Shown here: positions 56,501-64,000 of the stretch, in pieces
How positions within the stretch are numbered: position 1 is the first letter of the stretch
Layout of the letters: the number at the start of each line of letters is the position of its first letter
Source: Lentibacillus jeotgali
GTDB taxonomy: Bacteria; Bacillota; Bacilli; Bacillales; Amphibacillaceae
Length of the DNA stretch: 64,000 nucleotides
NCBI RefSeq assembly: GCF_000224785.1
Contig: NZ_AGAV01000018.1
Coordinates: forward strand, 186,001-250,000
Direction of reading: 5' to 3'
Position numbers and translations under genes: made by a program
The notes under the pieces: generated by a model
Told to the model about the DNA's origin: nothing
Databases searched by the model: none
Seen by the model: only the letters and a program-made list of their open reading frames with translations

Positions 56501-56983
56501 TAAAAGATAACTATGCACTATCTCCAAACTAAGGGGAATTCTGTCCTCCTTTAGTACAGGTACCATACCGGAACCCAAGTGTCTACTCCTTTATTCTACC
56601 TTCCTAAATATAATATGCCTTAATAGCAATCTCCAAGGCAATTGCACGGTCGCTTCTTTTGTCGCTATTTCAATATAATAGTACCAGCGTAAATCTACCA
56701 TTTCCTTGTTTGCTGCCTGTAAAGCAGCAAAAGAAGTGTTGGCAAGCAACGAAGGAAATACTGTAGTTACGGCCAAATCAATTGATATTAACATGTTGTT
56801 TAATAATAAGATGATATTCTGAACAATGTGTCTAATGATAAGGTGGATCAAAATGTTCATAATTAGCTAATAGAGAAAGCAAATTTGAAAGCGCTTAATA
56901 ATGGATTTTTAGCTTACAAATTTTCAGACGAGTTATTAGTTCCATTACATATTAATAATGAATTTTTCGAAAGGAGATAATCT
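56501..56983. other. Intergenic region before the DUF3311-symporter operon
   Basis: About 480 bp. The minus strand has an 89-codon open frame (56591-56860) with partly protein-like sequence but no ribosome binding site; I regard it as a relic or chance. A cre-like site lies at 56886 and the promoter for the next operon should be near it. Confidence 0.4.
56886..56899 (+). promoter_or_regulatory. cre-like site before the DUF3311-symporter operon
   Basis: TGAAAGCGCTTAAT; the left half and core match cre, and the last two consensus positions do not. An identical 16-mer including the next AA stands at 60725 before the next symporter operon. Confidence 0.55.
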
Positions 56984-57202
56984 ATGAAAAATAAAAGAAG
57001 TACAGTTTTTTTCCATGCAGCAGTTATCTTTGGCTTGATTATGTTAGAGACACCAATTGTATTACTAGCCAACAATATTGAACCAATGATTTTTGGACTG
57101 CCTTTTTTAATTTTTTGGGTACTATTTTGGTGGCTATTTTGTACAATTATTTTCCTGATCGCTTATATAAAAAAATGGGGAAAGAAAAAATCTATTCGAT
57201 AG
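56984..57202 (+). CDS. DUF3311-like small membrane protein, partner of an SSS symporter
   Basis: A 72-residue protein with two membrane helices and a basic tail (KKWGKKKSIR). GLPFLIFWVLFWW fits the DUF3311 pattern. Such proteins are commonly encoded just before SSS symporters, as B. subtilis yhjC before yhjB. It stands 27 bp before the symporter. AAAGGAGA precedes the ATG. It may help in folding or function of the transporter. Confidence 0.85.
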   Translation: MKNKRSTVFFHAAVIFGLIMLETPIVLLANNIEPMIFGLPFLIFWVLFWWLFCTIIFLIAYIKKWGKKKSIR

Positions 57203-57229
57203 TTTAATCTTTTAATGGGAGGTACACTT

Positions 57230-58735
57230 ATGTCAGCCGGAGTATTTATTATTTTTCTATTTTTATTTATTCCATTGGTAGTGGGCTTTATAGCAGCTGC
57301 CAGATCAAATAATTCGAGCAGTGACTTTTTTATCCAAGGCAGAAATATGGGTTCTGTTGCTGCTTTTTTTACTGTTGCAGCTACATGGTGGAGTTCATTT
57401 GCTTTTTTAGGTTCGAATGCCTCTTTTTATACGGAAGGTCCAGTATATTTAACAGCCTTTGCATGGAACGTTCTTTTTGGGTATCTGTATTACATAGTTG
57501 GAAAAAGAGTATGGTATCTGGGGAAGAAATTTGATTATGTTACGCCTTCTGATTTTATGGGTGACTTTTACGATAGTGAAAAAGTTCGAATTATTGTCGG
57601 AGCAGTTGTCACTATTTTCACAATCCCTTATTTACAAATTCAATTAACTGGGGGTGCCTATCTGATAGAAGTTACTTCAGGAGGCGTTATTCCTTTTTGG
57701 TTGGCAGCATTTCTATTTTACGCAGTTATAATTGTATATGTTTGGGTTGGAGGTATTAGAGCGATAGCCTGGACCGATATAATATATGGTGCTATTTTGT
57801 TCTTTGGTTTACTTTTAAGCGGCATCTATATATCTAACTTAGTTGGAGGCCCGATTTCTATGTTTAGTGAAATGCAGCGTATGCATCCGGAGTTCCTCAC
57901 CCTGCCTGGCCCAGATGGAGCAGCTGGATTTTCATCGTGGATTTCTTTATGTATTGTTACTGCACTTGGTGCTCTTATGGGACCTCAACTTTGGTTGCGT
58001 ATGTACGCAGTCAAGGATGGCCAACTATTTAATTTAATGCCATTTTTAATAGCGCTCGTAGCTGTTACTTATTTAGGCTCTGTTTTAATAAGCTGGACAG
58101 GTGTTCTGGAAATGCCTGGAATTGAAAATGCGGACCAAGTTTTACCTATTATGGTTACGGAATTTATGCCATTGGCTTTGGGAGCATTGATTTTAGCTGG
58201 AGGAGCAGCGGCGGCAATGTCTACATCCAATAGTCAAATTCATGCAGTTTCAACCGTTATTACAAAGGATTTTTATCAGAGATATAAAAACCCTAAAGCT
58301 TCAGATAAAAGGTTGACAAAAGTTTCGAGGTACGCCATCCTCATTTTCTCTATCGTTGCTTACTTCATGGCACTATTTGTTCCAGGAGTTCTTGTTGCGA
58401 TAGGTTTAGTCGCTTTTGGTGGGACAGCACAGCTCATTGTACCAACATTAGGAGCTCTTTTCTGGAAAAGGTCCAATGCCAGTGGAGCAATCTCCGGATT
58501 AATTGGTGGCGTTGGTATAATGGTGATCTTAACTTTCATTCCTGGTCTGAACAGCCCATTGGGTCTTGATCCTGCAATGTGGGGACTTGCACTTAATACC
58601 ATACTGTTTATAGCGGTCAGTTTAGCAACTGCCCCAAGAAATGAGAAAGTAGTTGAAAGATTTGATAAAGCACTTGAAATGTTTAAAAATAATGAAGAAG
58701 AAACACAGGAAGTGAACGATGAGAAAGCCTTGTGA
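57230..58735 (+). CDS. Sodium:solute symporter (SSS family, YhjB type)
   Basis: About 501 residues, 13 helices. SSS marks include FAFLGSNASFYTEGP near helix 2 and the sodium-site helix AAAMSTSNSQIHAVSTVITKDFYQRY. ATG at 57230 is chosen because GGGAGG lies 8 nt upstream; the frame from 57215 includes it. It is followed after about 100 bp by a YtcJ-type amidohydrolase with its own ribosome binding site. It likely imports the compound cleaved by that enzyme, for instance an amide or cyclic ureide, which is inference. Confidence 0.9.
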   Translation: MSAGVFIIFLFLFIPLVVGFIAAARSNNSSSDFFIQGRNMGSVAAFFTVAATWWSSFAFLGSNASFYTEGPVYLTAFAWNVLFGYLYYIVGKRVWYLGKKFDYVTPSDFMGDFYDSEKVRIIVGAVVTIFTIPYLQIQLTGGAYLIEVTSGGVIPFWLAAFLFYAVIIVYVWVGGIRAIAWTDIIYGAILFFGLLLSGIYISNLVGGPISMFSEMQRMHPEFLTLPGPDGAAGFSSWISLCIVTALGALMGPQLWLRMYAVKDGQLFNLMPFLIALVAVTYLGSVLISWTGVLEMPGIENADQVLPIMVTEFMPLALGALILAGGAAAAMSTSNSQIHAVSTVITKDFYQRYKNPKASDKRLTKVSRYAILIFSIVAYFMALFVPGVLVAIGLVAFGGTAQLIVPTLGALFWKRSNASGAISGLIGGVGIMVILTFIPGLNSPLGLDPAMWGLALNTILFIAVSLATAPRNEKVVERFDKALEMFKNNEEETQEVNDEKAL

Positions 58736-58837
58736 AATACTCAAAATAACGTTTTTGTATGATATATAAAGATATCTTCCAATGGAGGAAGGATGAAATT
58801 AATATAAAATGCCTGATAGGTAAGATATGGAGGGATA

Positions 58838-60445
58838 ATGTTGGGAAGGAAATTACTGTTCATCAATGGCGAAGTTATATCTGTGAATAATAACAATGAA
58901 ATTAAAGAAGCGGTTGCTGTATTAGATAATAAAATTATTAAGACGGGCAGAACAGAGGATATTTTACAACTGAAGGATGCGGACAGTGAAGTTTTTGATT
59001 TGAATGGATGTACCTTAATGCCTGGTTTTATTGATCCTCATCTTCATATCACGATGTTCGGAACAAATCAGCTCTCTGTATCATGTAAAGATGATAATAT
59101 AACGTCTATCGATGATTTGTTACAAAAATTAAGAGAAAGAGCAGAAAATACGCCAAAGGGTGAGTGGGTCAGAGCATCGGGATTTAATGAACAACAAATG
59201 CAGGATAAACGTTTTCCAACCAAGGAAGAACTTGATAATATCTCTTCCGAACATCCCATATTTATTGGTAGGACTTGCAATCATATGTCAGTGGTAAATA
59301 GTTTTGCATATGAACTGGCTAATGTAGACAAAGACACACCGGATCCGGATGGAGGGGAGTATGAACGCGGGGAAAATGGTGAACTTACTGGTCTATTAAT
59401 TGAAAATGCACATATGAACATGTTCTCTGTCGCCTCTTTTACAGAGGAAGAAATGGAACAAGCCCATAGAATTTCCTCTCAGAAGTTTATAGAAAAGGGT
59501 ATTACGTCTATTCATGAGGCTACAGGATATGGTTTTGAAAATCTGCATGCGCTTCAGGATCATAGTAATAGAGGCATTATTCACCAACGGGTTTATGCAA
59601 TGATTGGTGCATTAAATGGCTCGGAGAAAATTGTAAGGCACATGGTTGGATCAGGTATATTTACTGGGTTAGGGGATAATAAATTCAAGATTGGCCCGGT
59701 TAAATTATTTCTTGATGGCAGCAGCAGCGGTCCGACTATATGGACAAGGGAACCTTATACAAGTGATTCCAATAATTTTGGCGTTCACTATTTTGAGCAA
59801 GATGAAGTTGATGAATTACTTATACCTGCCCATCAAAAAGGTTGGCAAATTACGGCTCATGCACAAGGCGATGCAGCAATTGATATGTTACTTAATACAA
59901 TTGAAAAAGCAAATCAATTGTATCCAAGACCTGATGTGCGTCATCGCATAGAGCATGCGGGGATAGCGACCCCTGATTTAATTGAACGAATGAAAGAACA
60001 AAAGGTTGTTCCTATCCCAAACCCTGCATTTCATTATGAATTTGGTGATGGTTATATTGAAAATTATGGAGAACGTACAGCACATATGTATCCTTTAAAA
60101 GAGTATTTGGATAAAGATATTCCAGCGGCCATTGCATCAGATACGCCAATAACGGATTTCTCACCAATGCGCGGAATACACACAGCGATTAAAAGGAAAT
60201 CACAATCAGGACAGCCGGTAGGCAAAAATCAAAGAATATCTTTGCTTGAAGCTATCCGCATGTATACCATCAACGGTGCATATGCATCATTCGAAGAACA
60301 ATTAAAAGGAAGTATTGAATCTGGAAAGTTAGCTGATATGGTACTTTTTGATCGTTCTTTAATTAATGGAGATACAAATGACCTGTTTGAAGCACAAGTG
60401 GAATGGACAATGGTCGATGGAGAATTTGTTTATAAGAAAAAATAG
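58838..60445 (+). CDS. YtcJ-type amidohydrolase (amidohydrolase 3 family)
   Basis: A metal-dependent amidohydrolase of 535 residues. N-terminal composite beta domain, then HLH in FIDPHLHITMFG (about 66-77), a later His in TAHAQGDAA, RHRIEHAG and the Asp in ASDTP near residue 437. Family members hydrolyse amides, lactams or exocyclic C-N bonds; substrates vary and B. subtilis YtcJ itself is not defined. No signal peptide is present, so it acts in the cytoplasm. GGAGGG precedes the ATG. It pairs with the upstream symporter and is closed by a terminator. Confidence 0.9.
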   Translation: MLGRKLLFINGEVISVNNNNEIKEAVAVLDNKIIKTGRTEDILQLKDADSEVFDLNGCTLMPGFIDPHLHITMFGTNQLSVSCKDDNITSIDDLLQKLRERAENTPKGEWVRASGFNEQQMQDKRFPTKEELDNISSEHPIFIGRTCNHMSVVNSFAYELANVDKDTPDPDGGEYERGENGELTGLLIENAHMNMFSVASFTEEEMEQAHRISSQKFIEKGITSIHEATGYGFENLHALQDHSNRGIIHQRVYAMIGALNGSEKIVRHMVGSGIFTGLGDNKFKIGPVKLFLDGSSSGPTIWTREPYTSDSNNFGVHYFEQDEVDELLIPAHQKGWQITAHAQGDAAIDMLLNTIEKANQLYPRPDVRHRIEHAGIATPDLIERMKEQKVVPIPNPAFHYEFGDGYIENYGERTAHMYPLKEYLDKDIPAAIASDTPITDFSPMRGIHTAIKRKSQSGQPVGKNQRISLLEAIRMYTINGAYASFEEQLKGSIESGKLADMVLFDRSLINGDTNDLFEAQVEWTMVDGEFVYKKK

Positions 60446-60459
60446 CTGGAGATATATAC

Positions 60460-60517
60460 TAAGCACTGACCCAAAGCACAGCTGAAAGGCTTCTTTTGGA
60501 GTCAATGCTTTTTTTCT
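60460..60517 (+). terminator. Imperfect terminator after the amidohydrolase
   Basis: AAGCACTGACCCAAAG pairs imperfectly with CTTTTGGAGTCAATGCTT, followed by seven T. Confidence 0.7.
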
Positions 60518-60724
60518 AGAAGAGCTTTAACAAACTATTATTCACATATTTTTAGTTGCTTTTGGATCAGCTCTTAAATGAAATGTGTCTTACGTAAGCA
60601 GTCTGCCGTACACATTCCTTACACACTGTCTAACAATCTCCATAAGAAATTAACATTATGTCTAGTATCATCAAATCTTTAACACAATAAAAATAACTAG
60701 TAGCAAAATAGTTGAAAAGCACTC

Positions 60725-60738
60725 TGAAAGCGCTTAAT
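60725..60738 (+). promoter_or_regulatory. cre-like site before the third symporter operon
   Basis: TGAAAGCGCTTAAT, the same sequence as at 56886, 72 bp before the 41-residue gene. The surrounding 60518-60809 gap is A/T-rich and otherwise shows nothing I can name. Confidence 0.55.
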
Positions 60739-60809
60739 AAGAAATATATAACTAATTGACAATTTAGAGTCTTTGATTGTTTTTAATTTTAGATCAAGGG
60801 GGTGAAACG

Positions 60810-60935
60810 ATGTTTAATTTACCTTGGGAGACCGCACTATTAATGCTGCCTTGGCCAGTTATTTGGGTAACCTTGGCTCTCGTCATGTATTTCAAAATGC
60901 GGCGGGATGAAAGAATTGGAGATACAGAAGAATAA
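60810..60935 (+). CDS. 41-residue single-helix membrane protein, SSS partner
   Basis: A tiny gene with a strong AAGGGGGTG ribosome binding site: 41 codons, one hydrophobic helix (LMLPWPVIWVTLALVMYF) and a charged cytoplasmic-like tail (KMRRDERIGDTEE). It is 33 bp before an SSS symporter, the same place that YhdT and DUF3311 proteins occupy before the other symporters in this window. I do not recognise a family. A role as accessory subunit is inferred from position. Confidence 0.75.
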   Translation: MFNLPWETALLMLPWPVIWVTLALVMYFKMRRDERIGDTEE

Positions 60936-60968
60936 CACAACCAATCACTGGAAAGGAAGAAATCGTCA

Positions 60969-62639
60969 ATGAACTTAGACATTATCGTGTTTTTCATTTA
61001 TCTGCTAGCAATGCTGGGAATAGGATTATATTTTACCAGAAAAGCGTCAGCATCAGCGGACCACTATTTACTGGGCAATCGAAAGATCGGTGCGCCGGTT
61101 ACAGCCATCAGTATGCAAAGTTCTTCTATGAGCGGTTTCATGTTTATGGGCGGTCCGGCCCAAGCATTCCAAGAGGGCTGGCATGCACTGTGGTATGCAA
61201 TAGGTGATGCTGGCGGATCGATTGTGAACTTGTCGGTATTGGGAAAAAGAATGAGAAGAATGTCGCAGCTGTTAGGTGCTCTGTCACCAGTGGAATATTT
61301 GGAAAAGAGGTTTGAAAGTACAGCAGTCCGTGTATATGGAGCAGTTGTAGCGATCATATTTCTGTTTGCATATGCATTTGCACAGTTTATTGCTGCTGGA
61401 AAGGCATTGGAAGCGATGTCAGGTTTTTCTTATGAATTGGCTCTGGTTATAGGTATAGGCGTTATAGTTGTTTATACTGTGCTCGGAGGATTTCTGGCCG
61501 TTGCTTTCAGTGGCTTTGTGCAAGGGATTATCATGTTGATTGGTGTAAGTGTTATCGGGGTAATGGTATTGCCTCAAGTAGGCGGATTATCAGGATTGAA
61601 TGCACAGCTTGCCGAGATTGATCCTACATATCTCAGCATTTGGGGCAAGGATTTAATCTATTATGGCCAATGGGGTGTCATCTTGGGTGCGGTGCTTATT
61701 TATGCTATCGGGTATATGGGCCTCCCGCACGTTTCCGTTAAACATATGTCGATGGAAGGCGGCGACACCACAAAAAATGCCGTTCTTTGGTCAGCTGGAT
61801 TCAATCAATTATTTACATTCACGCCTTATATATTAGGGTTGTCTGCTATTATAATTATGCCAACTGTTTCCGATCCGGAAATGGTTATCCCGGAGATGGT
61901 TTATATGGTATTTCCGGGTATATTAGCAGCGATTCTGCTTTCAGCTATTATGGCGGCCATTATGTCTACATGTGATGCTTTGCTGATGCAAGCAGGGACG
62001 ACACTTTCACGTGATGTTTACAGCCGGTTTATTAATAAAAATGCTAGCCATAAACAACAGTTATTGGTATCCAGATTGTGTATTTTAGTTGGGGGCATTG
62101 TTGGCATCGTTGTGGCTGTATACGAGCCGCCAACCGTCTTTGCACTTGTCATATTTGCATTTGGTGTATTGGGGAACACTTTTATGGTTCCTTACATTGC
62201 TTCAGTTTATTCAAAAAATGCGAATAAAATCGGTGTGTTGTGTGCCATGGTTGGTGGCTCAGTAACTAACATTGTGTGGGAAATGTTCACCTTCCAAAAC
62301 GCGACAGGGATACACCCGTTCCTGGCCGGCGTGCTGGTTTCTTTGATTGCTATGCTGATTGGAAATAAATTTGGAACACCGCCTTCAGACCCAATTTTAA
62401 ATGCATTTGACTTAGCGAAACAGAATAAAAGAATCCCAAAAAAATTGGAAAAAGGGATTTTTGATGATTTAGCACCTGAAGCGCAGAATATTTCCCGTTT
62501 CCTTGAAACACAAGAAGCCCAGAAGGACTTAGTAGAAAGACCATCGGAATCAAGGGAAAGTCAACAGAAAACGTCGCTTGATAAAGCACATAGACGTACA
62601 GTTGGACAGCCAGAAGTTAGACTGAATTTAGAGGGGTAA
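60969..62639 (+). CDS. Sodium:solute symporter with C-terminal soluble tail (SSS family)
   Basis: A 556-residue SSS transporter, longer than usual (about 480-500) because of a polar C-terminal tail after residue about 465. SSS marks: MQSSSMSGFMFMGGPAQAF near helix 2 and the sodium-site helix AAIMSTCDALLMQAGTTLSRDVYSRF. It is of the sodium:proline/pantothenate branch. AAAGGAAG precedes the ATG. It is preceded by a 41-residue membrane protein and followed 4 bp later by an unknown protein, so the three are one unit. Substrate unknown. Confidence 0.9.
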   Translation: MNLDIIVFFIYLLAMLGIGLYFTRKASASADHYLLGNRKIGAPVTAISMQSSSMSGFMFMGGPAQAFQEGWHALWYAIGDAGGSIVNLSVLGKRMRRMSQLLGALSPVEYLEKRFESTAVRVYGAVVAIIFLFAYAFAQFIAAGKALEAMSGFSYELALVIGIGVIVVYTVLGGFLAVAFSGFVQGIIMLIGVSVIGVMVLPQVGGLSGLNAQLAEIDPTYLSIWGKDLIYYGQWGVILGAVLIYAIGYMGLPHVSVKHMSMEGGDTTKNAVLWSAGFNQLFTFTPYILGLSAIIIMPTVSDPEMVIPEMVYMVFPGILAAILLSAIMAAIMSTCDALLMQAGTTLSRDVYSRFINKNASHKQQLLVSRLCILVGGIVGIVVAVYEPPTVFALVIFAFGVLGNTFMVPYIASVYSKNANKIGVLCAMVGGSVTNIVWEMFTFQNATGIHPFLAGVLVSLIAMLIGNKFGTPPSDPILNAFDLAKQNKRIPKKLEKGIFDDLAPEAQNISRFLETQEAQKDLVERPSESRESQQKTSLDKAHRRTVGQPEVRLNLEG

Positions 62640-62643
62640 TGAC

Positions 62644-63129
62644 ATGGGAGAAAAGGTCTTAACACAATCAATTAAATTTGGAAAGAAACAAATAGAAACA
62701 AGTCTCATGAAATTACAGCCTGGTGTAAAGTATCTGGCAGATAGAATTATCTATTATCCTTATTACTTTTTCGTCTATAATGTAAAAGCTAAGAGACTTT
62801 TTTTACCGATGAACGAGAAAGTTGGTTGTGCGGTGGACGCTATAAGTGGAAGTGGCTCACTAGTGGATTATAACCCGAATTTTGAAGTAGTCGAAATATC
62901 GGAAAAGCAGCGGTTACACCAATATCAGGAGCTTGAAGATTGTTTGCCTATTTCCGAAAGTTTTATATTCCAATCGTTATCATTAAAAATGAGGATGTTT
63001 TCTTTTTCTCATGTACAGGTCGAAAAACGGCAATTGTTCTACAGGCCTTATTGGGTTGTTTACAATACAAAGGGGAATGGACAGGATTTTATTGTGGATG
63101 GTGTAACTGGTCAGTATCATCCCTTATAG
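62644..63129 (+). CDS. Unknown protein with an internal repeat, coupled to the symporter
   Basis: A 161-residue soluble protein. I do not recognise it. Two related segments are visible: YYPYYFFVYN..GCAVDAISG (about 37-73) and YRPYWVVYNTKG..FIVDGVTG (about 132-157), that is Y-x-P-Y-x3-YN followed by VD-x3-G. This suggests duplication of a small beta unit. The start lies 4 bp after the symporter stop with GAGGGG upstream, so it is co-translated. It could bind the symporter's tail or the imported ligand. Confidence 0.75.
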   Translation: MGEKVLTQSIKFGKKQIETSLMKLQPGVKYLADRIIYYPYYFFVYNVKAKRLFLPMNEKVGCAVDAISGSGSLVDYNPNFEVVEISEKQRLHQYQELEDCLPISESFIFQSLSLKMRMFSFSHVQVEKRQLFYRPYWVVYNTKGNGQDFIVDGVTGQYHPL

Positions 63130-63148
63130 ATTTAAAACGTATAAATTT

Positions 63149-63191
63149 AACCAAACTCCGTGCTGACTTTGAGACGTGGAGTTTGGTTATT
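63149..63191. terminator. Terminator between convergent genes
   Basis: AACCAAACTCC pairs with GGAGTTTGGTT around an 18-nt loop, followed by ATTCT. It lies between the symporter unit and the PucR-type gene. Confidence 0.8.
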
Positions 63192-63199
63192 CTACTCCC

Positions 63200-64000
63200 T
63201 TAGAAAAGGGTAAGGTCCCTGGATTTGGAATCCTTTAATAAATGATAGGCCTTGATAGCTGTTTCAATCGCCAAACGGTTGGTTGGTTCCAGGTAATCTT
63301 TCCCCAGGAGTTCTTCTATTTTTTCAAGGCGATGATAAAGCGTCTGACGTACAATGAATAAACGTTCTGCTGTTTCTTTCTTTGATTCGTTAAATTTCAA
63401 ATACGTTTCAAGTGTCGTCAGCAGTTCTGCGTTCATTTCCTTATCATGATTAAACAATGGACCAATATAATCGTCAATATATGATTCGAATAATTGGTTG
63501 TCCTGCAGTTGGAAAAGAAGCCGGTATATTCCGATGTTTTCGTAAAGAGCAATGTCTGAATCGTGATATTTGCTCAGATGAAGCACCTCATTGGCCTCCT
63601 TATAGGCACGCATGAACTTGGAGATATCCCGATGGCTGCCGCTGATTCCGGTGTTGTGGGATTGAATGTTCAGCATCTGCGGGCATTCCGAAATTAATTC
63701 AGTGAATTGATTTGCAGCGAATTTGTCATGTTTGTCGGTATCAAAAAAACTAATAACGGCTATTTCAGTTTTCTTTACAGAAACTGCTGGATAAAAACCA
63801 TAACGTTCAAATAATGATCGGATAGTCATCGATCGATGCACTTTTATTTCATCCCATTCATCATGATTAATGGCTGAAGATGCGGTATCCGCCTGACAAA
63901 TAAATACTCTGAAGTGTAAATGTTTCTTCGATGACGGCATTATCATTTTGAGTTCATCAGGATTATATGGTTTTCCAAGCAATAGATTTTGCACCAAATC
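63200..64000 (-). CDS. PucR/CdaR-type transcription regulator, truncated by the window
   Basis: At least 266 residues of a PucR-family regulator. The C-terminal helix-turn-helix (ESKKETAERLFIVRQTLYHRLEKIEELLG, given here in part: KETAERLFIVRQTLYHRL) is clear, preceded by the family GGDEF-like/linker region with GISGSHRDISKFMRAYKEAN. The frame is open to the right edge, so the N-terminal sensor domain lies outside. PucR proteins activate purine, amino acid and other nitrogen-compound catabolic genes. It is convergent with the symporter unit and may regulate it. Confidence 0.85.
   Translation of the reverse strand, partial: DLVQNLLLGKPYNPDELKMIMPSSKKHLHFRVFICQADTASSAINHDEWDEIKVHRSMTIRSLFERYGFYPAVSVKKTEIAVISFFDTDKHDKFAANQFTELISECPQMLNIQSHNTGISGSHRDISKFMRAYKEANEVLHLSKYHDSDIALYENIGIYRLLFQLQDNQLFESYIDDYIGPLFNHDKEMNAELLTTLETYLKFNESKKETAERLFIVRQTLYHRLEKIEELLGKDYLEPTNRLAIETAIKAYHLLKDSKSRDLTLF

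Noticed and set aside
56591-56860. 89-codon open frame on the minus strand in the gap after the pyrimidine operon
   Set aside because: Partly protein-like but without a ribosome binding site or recognised family; at most a relic, so not called as a gene.
1-64000. CRISPR arrays, rRNA or tRNA genes, prophage
   Set aside because: I looked for regularly spaced repeats, conserved rRNA and tRNA stretches and phage structural genes and found none, reading by eye without a search program.

Overview
The window looks like a low-to-moderate GC Bacillota chromosome, most like a halophilic or halotolerant member of the Bacillaceae (Virgibacillus, Oceanobacillus or Lentibacillus type). This is inferred from strong AGGAGG-type ribosome binding sites, frequent TTG/GTG starts, CcpA-type cre operators, a Bacillus-type mmgDE/prpB methylcitrate operon, murRQP genes, a BCCT osmolyte transporter and several sodium:solute symporters. 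I found no rRNA, tRNA or CRISPR array.

Layout. 1-13.7 kb is mixed: a large membrane protein, a SNF2 helicase with a coiled-coil partner, a BCCT transporter, a YitT protein, two secreted M14 metallocarboxypeptidases and a broken oligopeptide-binding lipoprotein. 12.9-17.5 kb is the 2-methylcitrate operon with a divergent LysR regulator. 17.6-24.5 kb holds an SDR remnant, the N-acetylmuramic acid operon murR-murQ-murP (MurP fused to an EIIA domain), a GntR tail remnant, an AEC transporter and an IS256-family element. 24.6-32.7 kb is a taurine dissimilation locus: GntR regulator, ald, tpa, LysR regulator, xsc and an APC permease. 33.1-41.1 kb is a catabolic cluster with a GntR regulator, a four-part Hcn/D-hydroxyproline-dehydrogenase-like flavoenzyme, a sodium symporter, an MSOX-like oxidase and a P1-family peptidase.

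41.4-48.6 kb is the most interesting part. A FadR-type regulator faces a tight six-gene operon: a YhdT-like small subunit, a PanF-like symporter, an M20 amidohydrolase, a D-malate-type beta-decarboxylating dehydrogenase, an SDR and an aldehyde dehydrogenase. Transporter plus four enzyme classes match, step for step, the biochemically known pantothenate degradation route (pantothenate to beta-alanine and pantoate, then aldopantoate, (R)-3,3-dimethylmalate and 2-oxoisovalerate). I propose it as a candidate pantothenate-catabolic operon. This is inference from family and gene order.

49.1-56.4 kb is a complete reductive pyrimidine degradation operon: dihydropyrimidinase, PreT, PreA, an NCS1 permease, a 73-residue unknown and a carbamoyl-amino-acid hydrolase. 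It also yields beta-alanine. 57-64 kb has two more sodium symporters, each preceded by its own small membrane protein, a YtcJ-type amidohydrolase, an unknown protein with an internal repeat, and a PucR-type regulator that runs off the right edge. CcpA-type cre sites precede many of these units, so the window reads as a carbon-catabolite-controlled scavenging region for amino acids, sulfonates, cell-wall sugar, vitamins and nucleobases.
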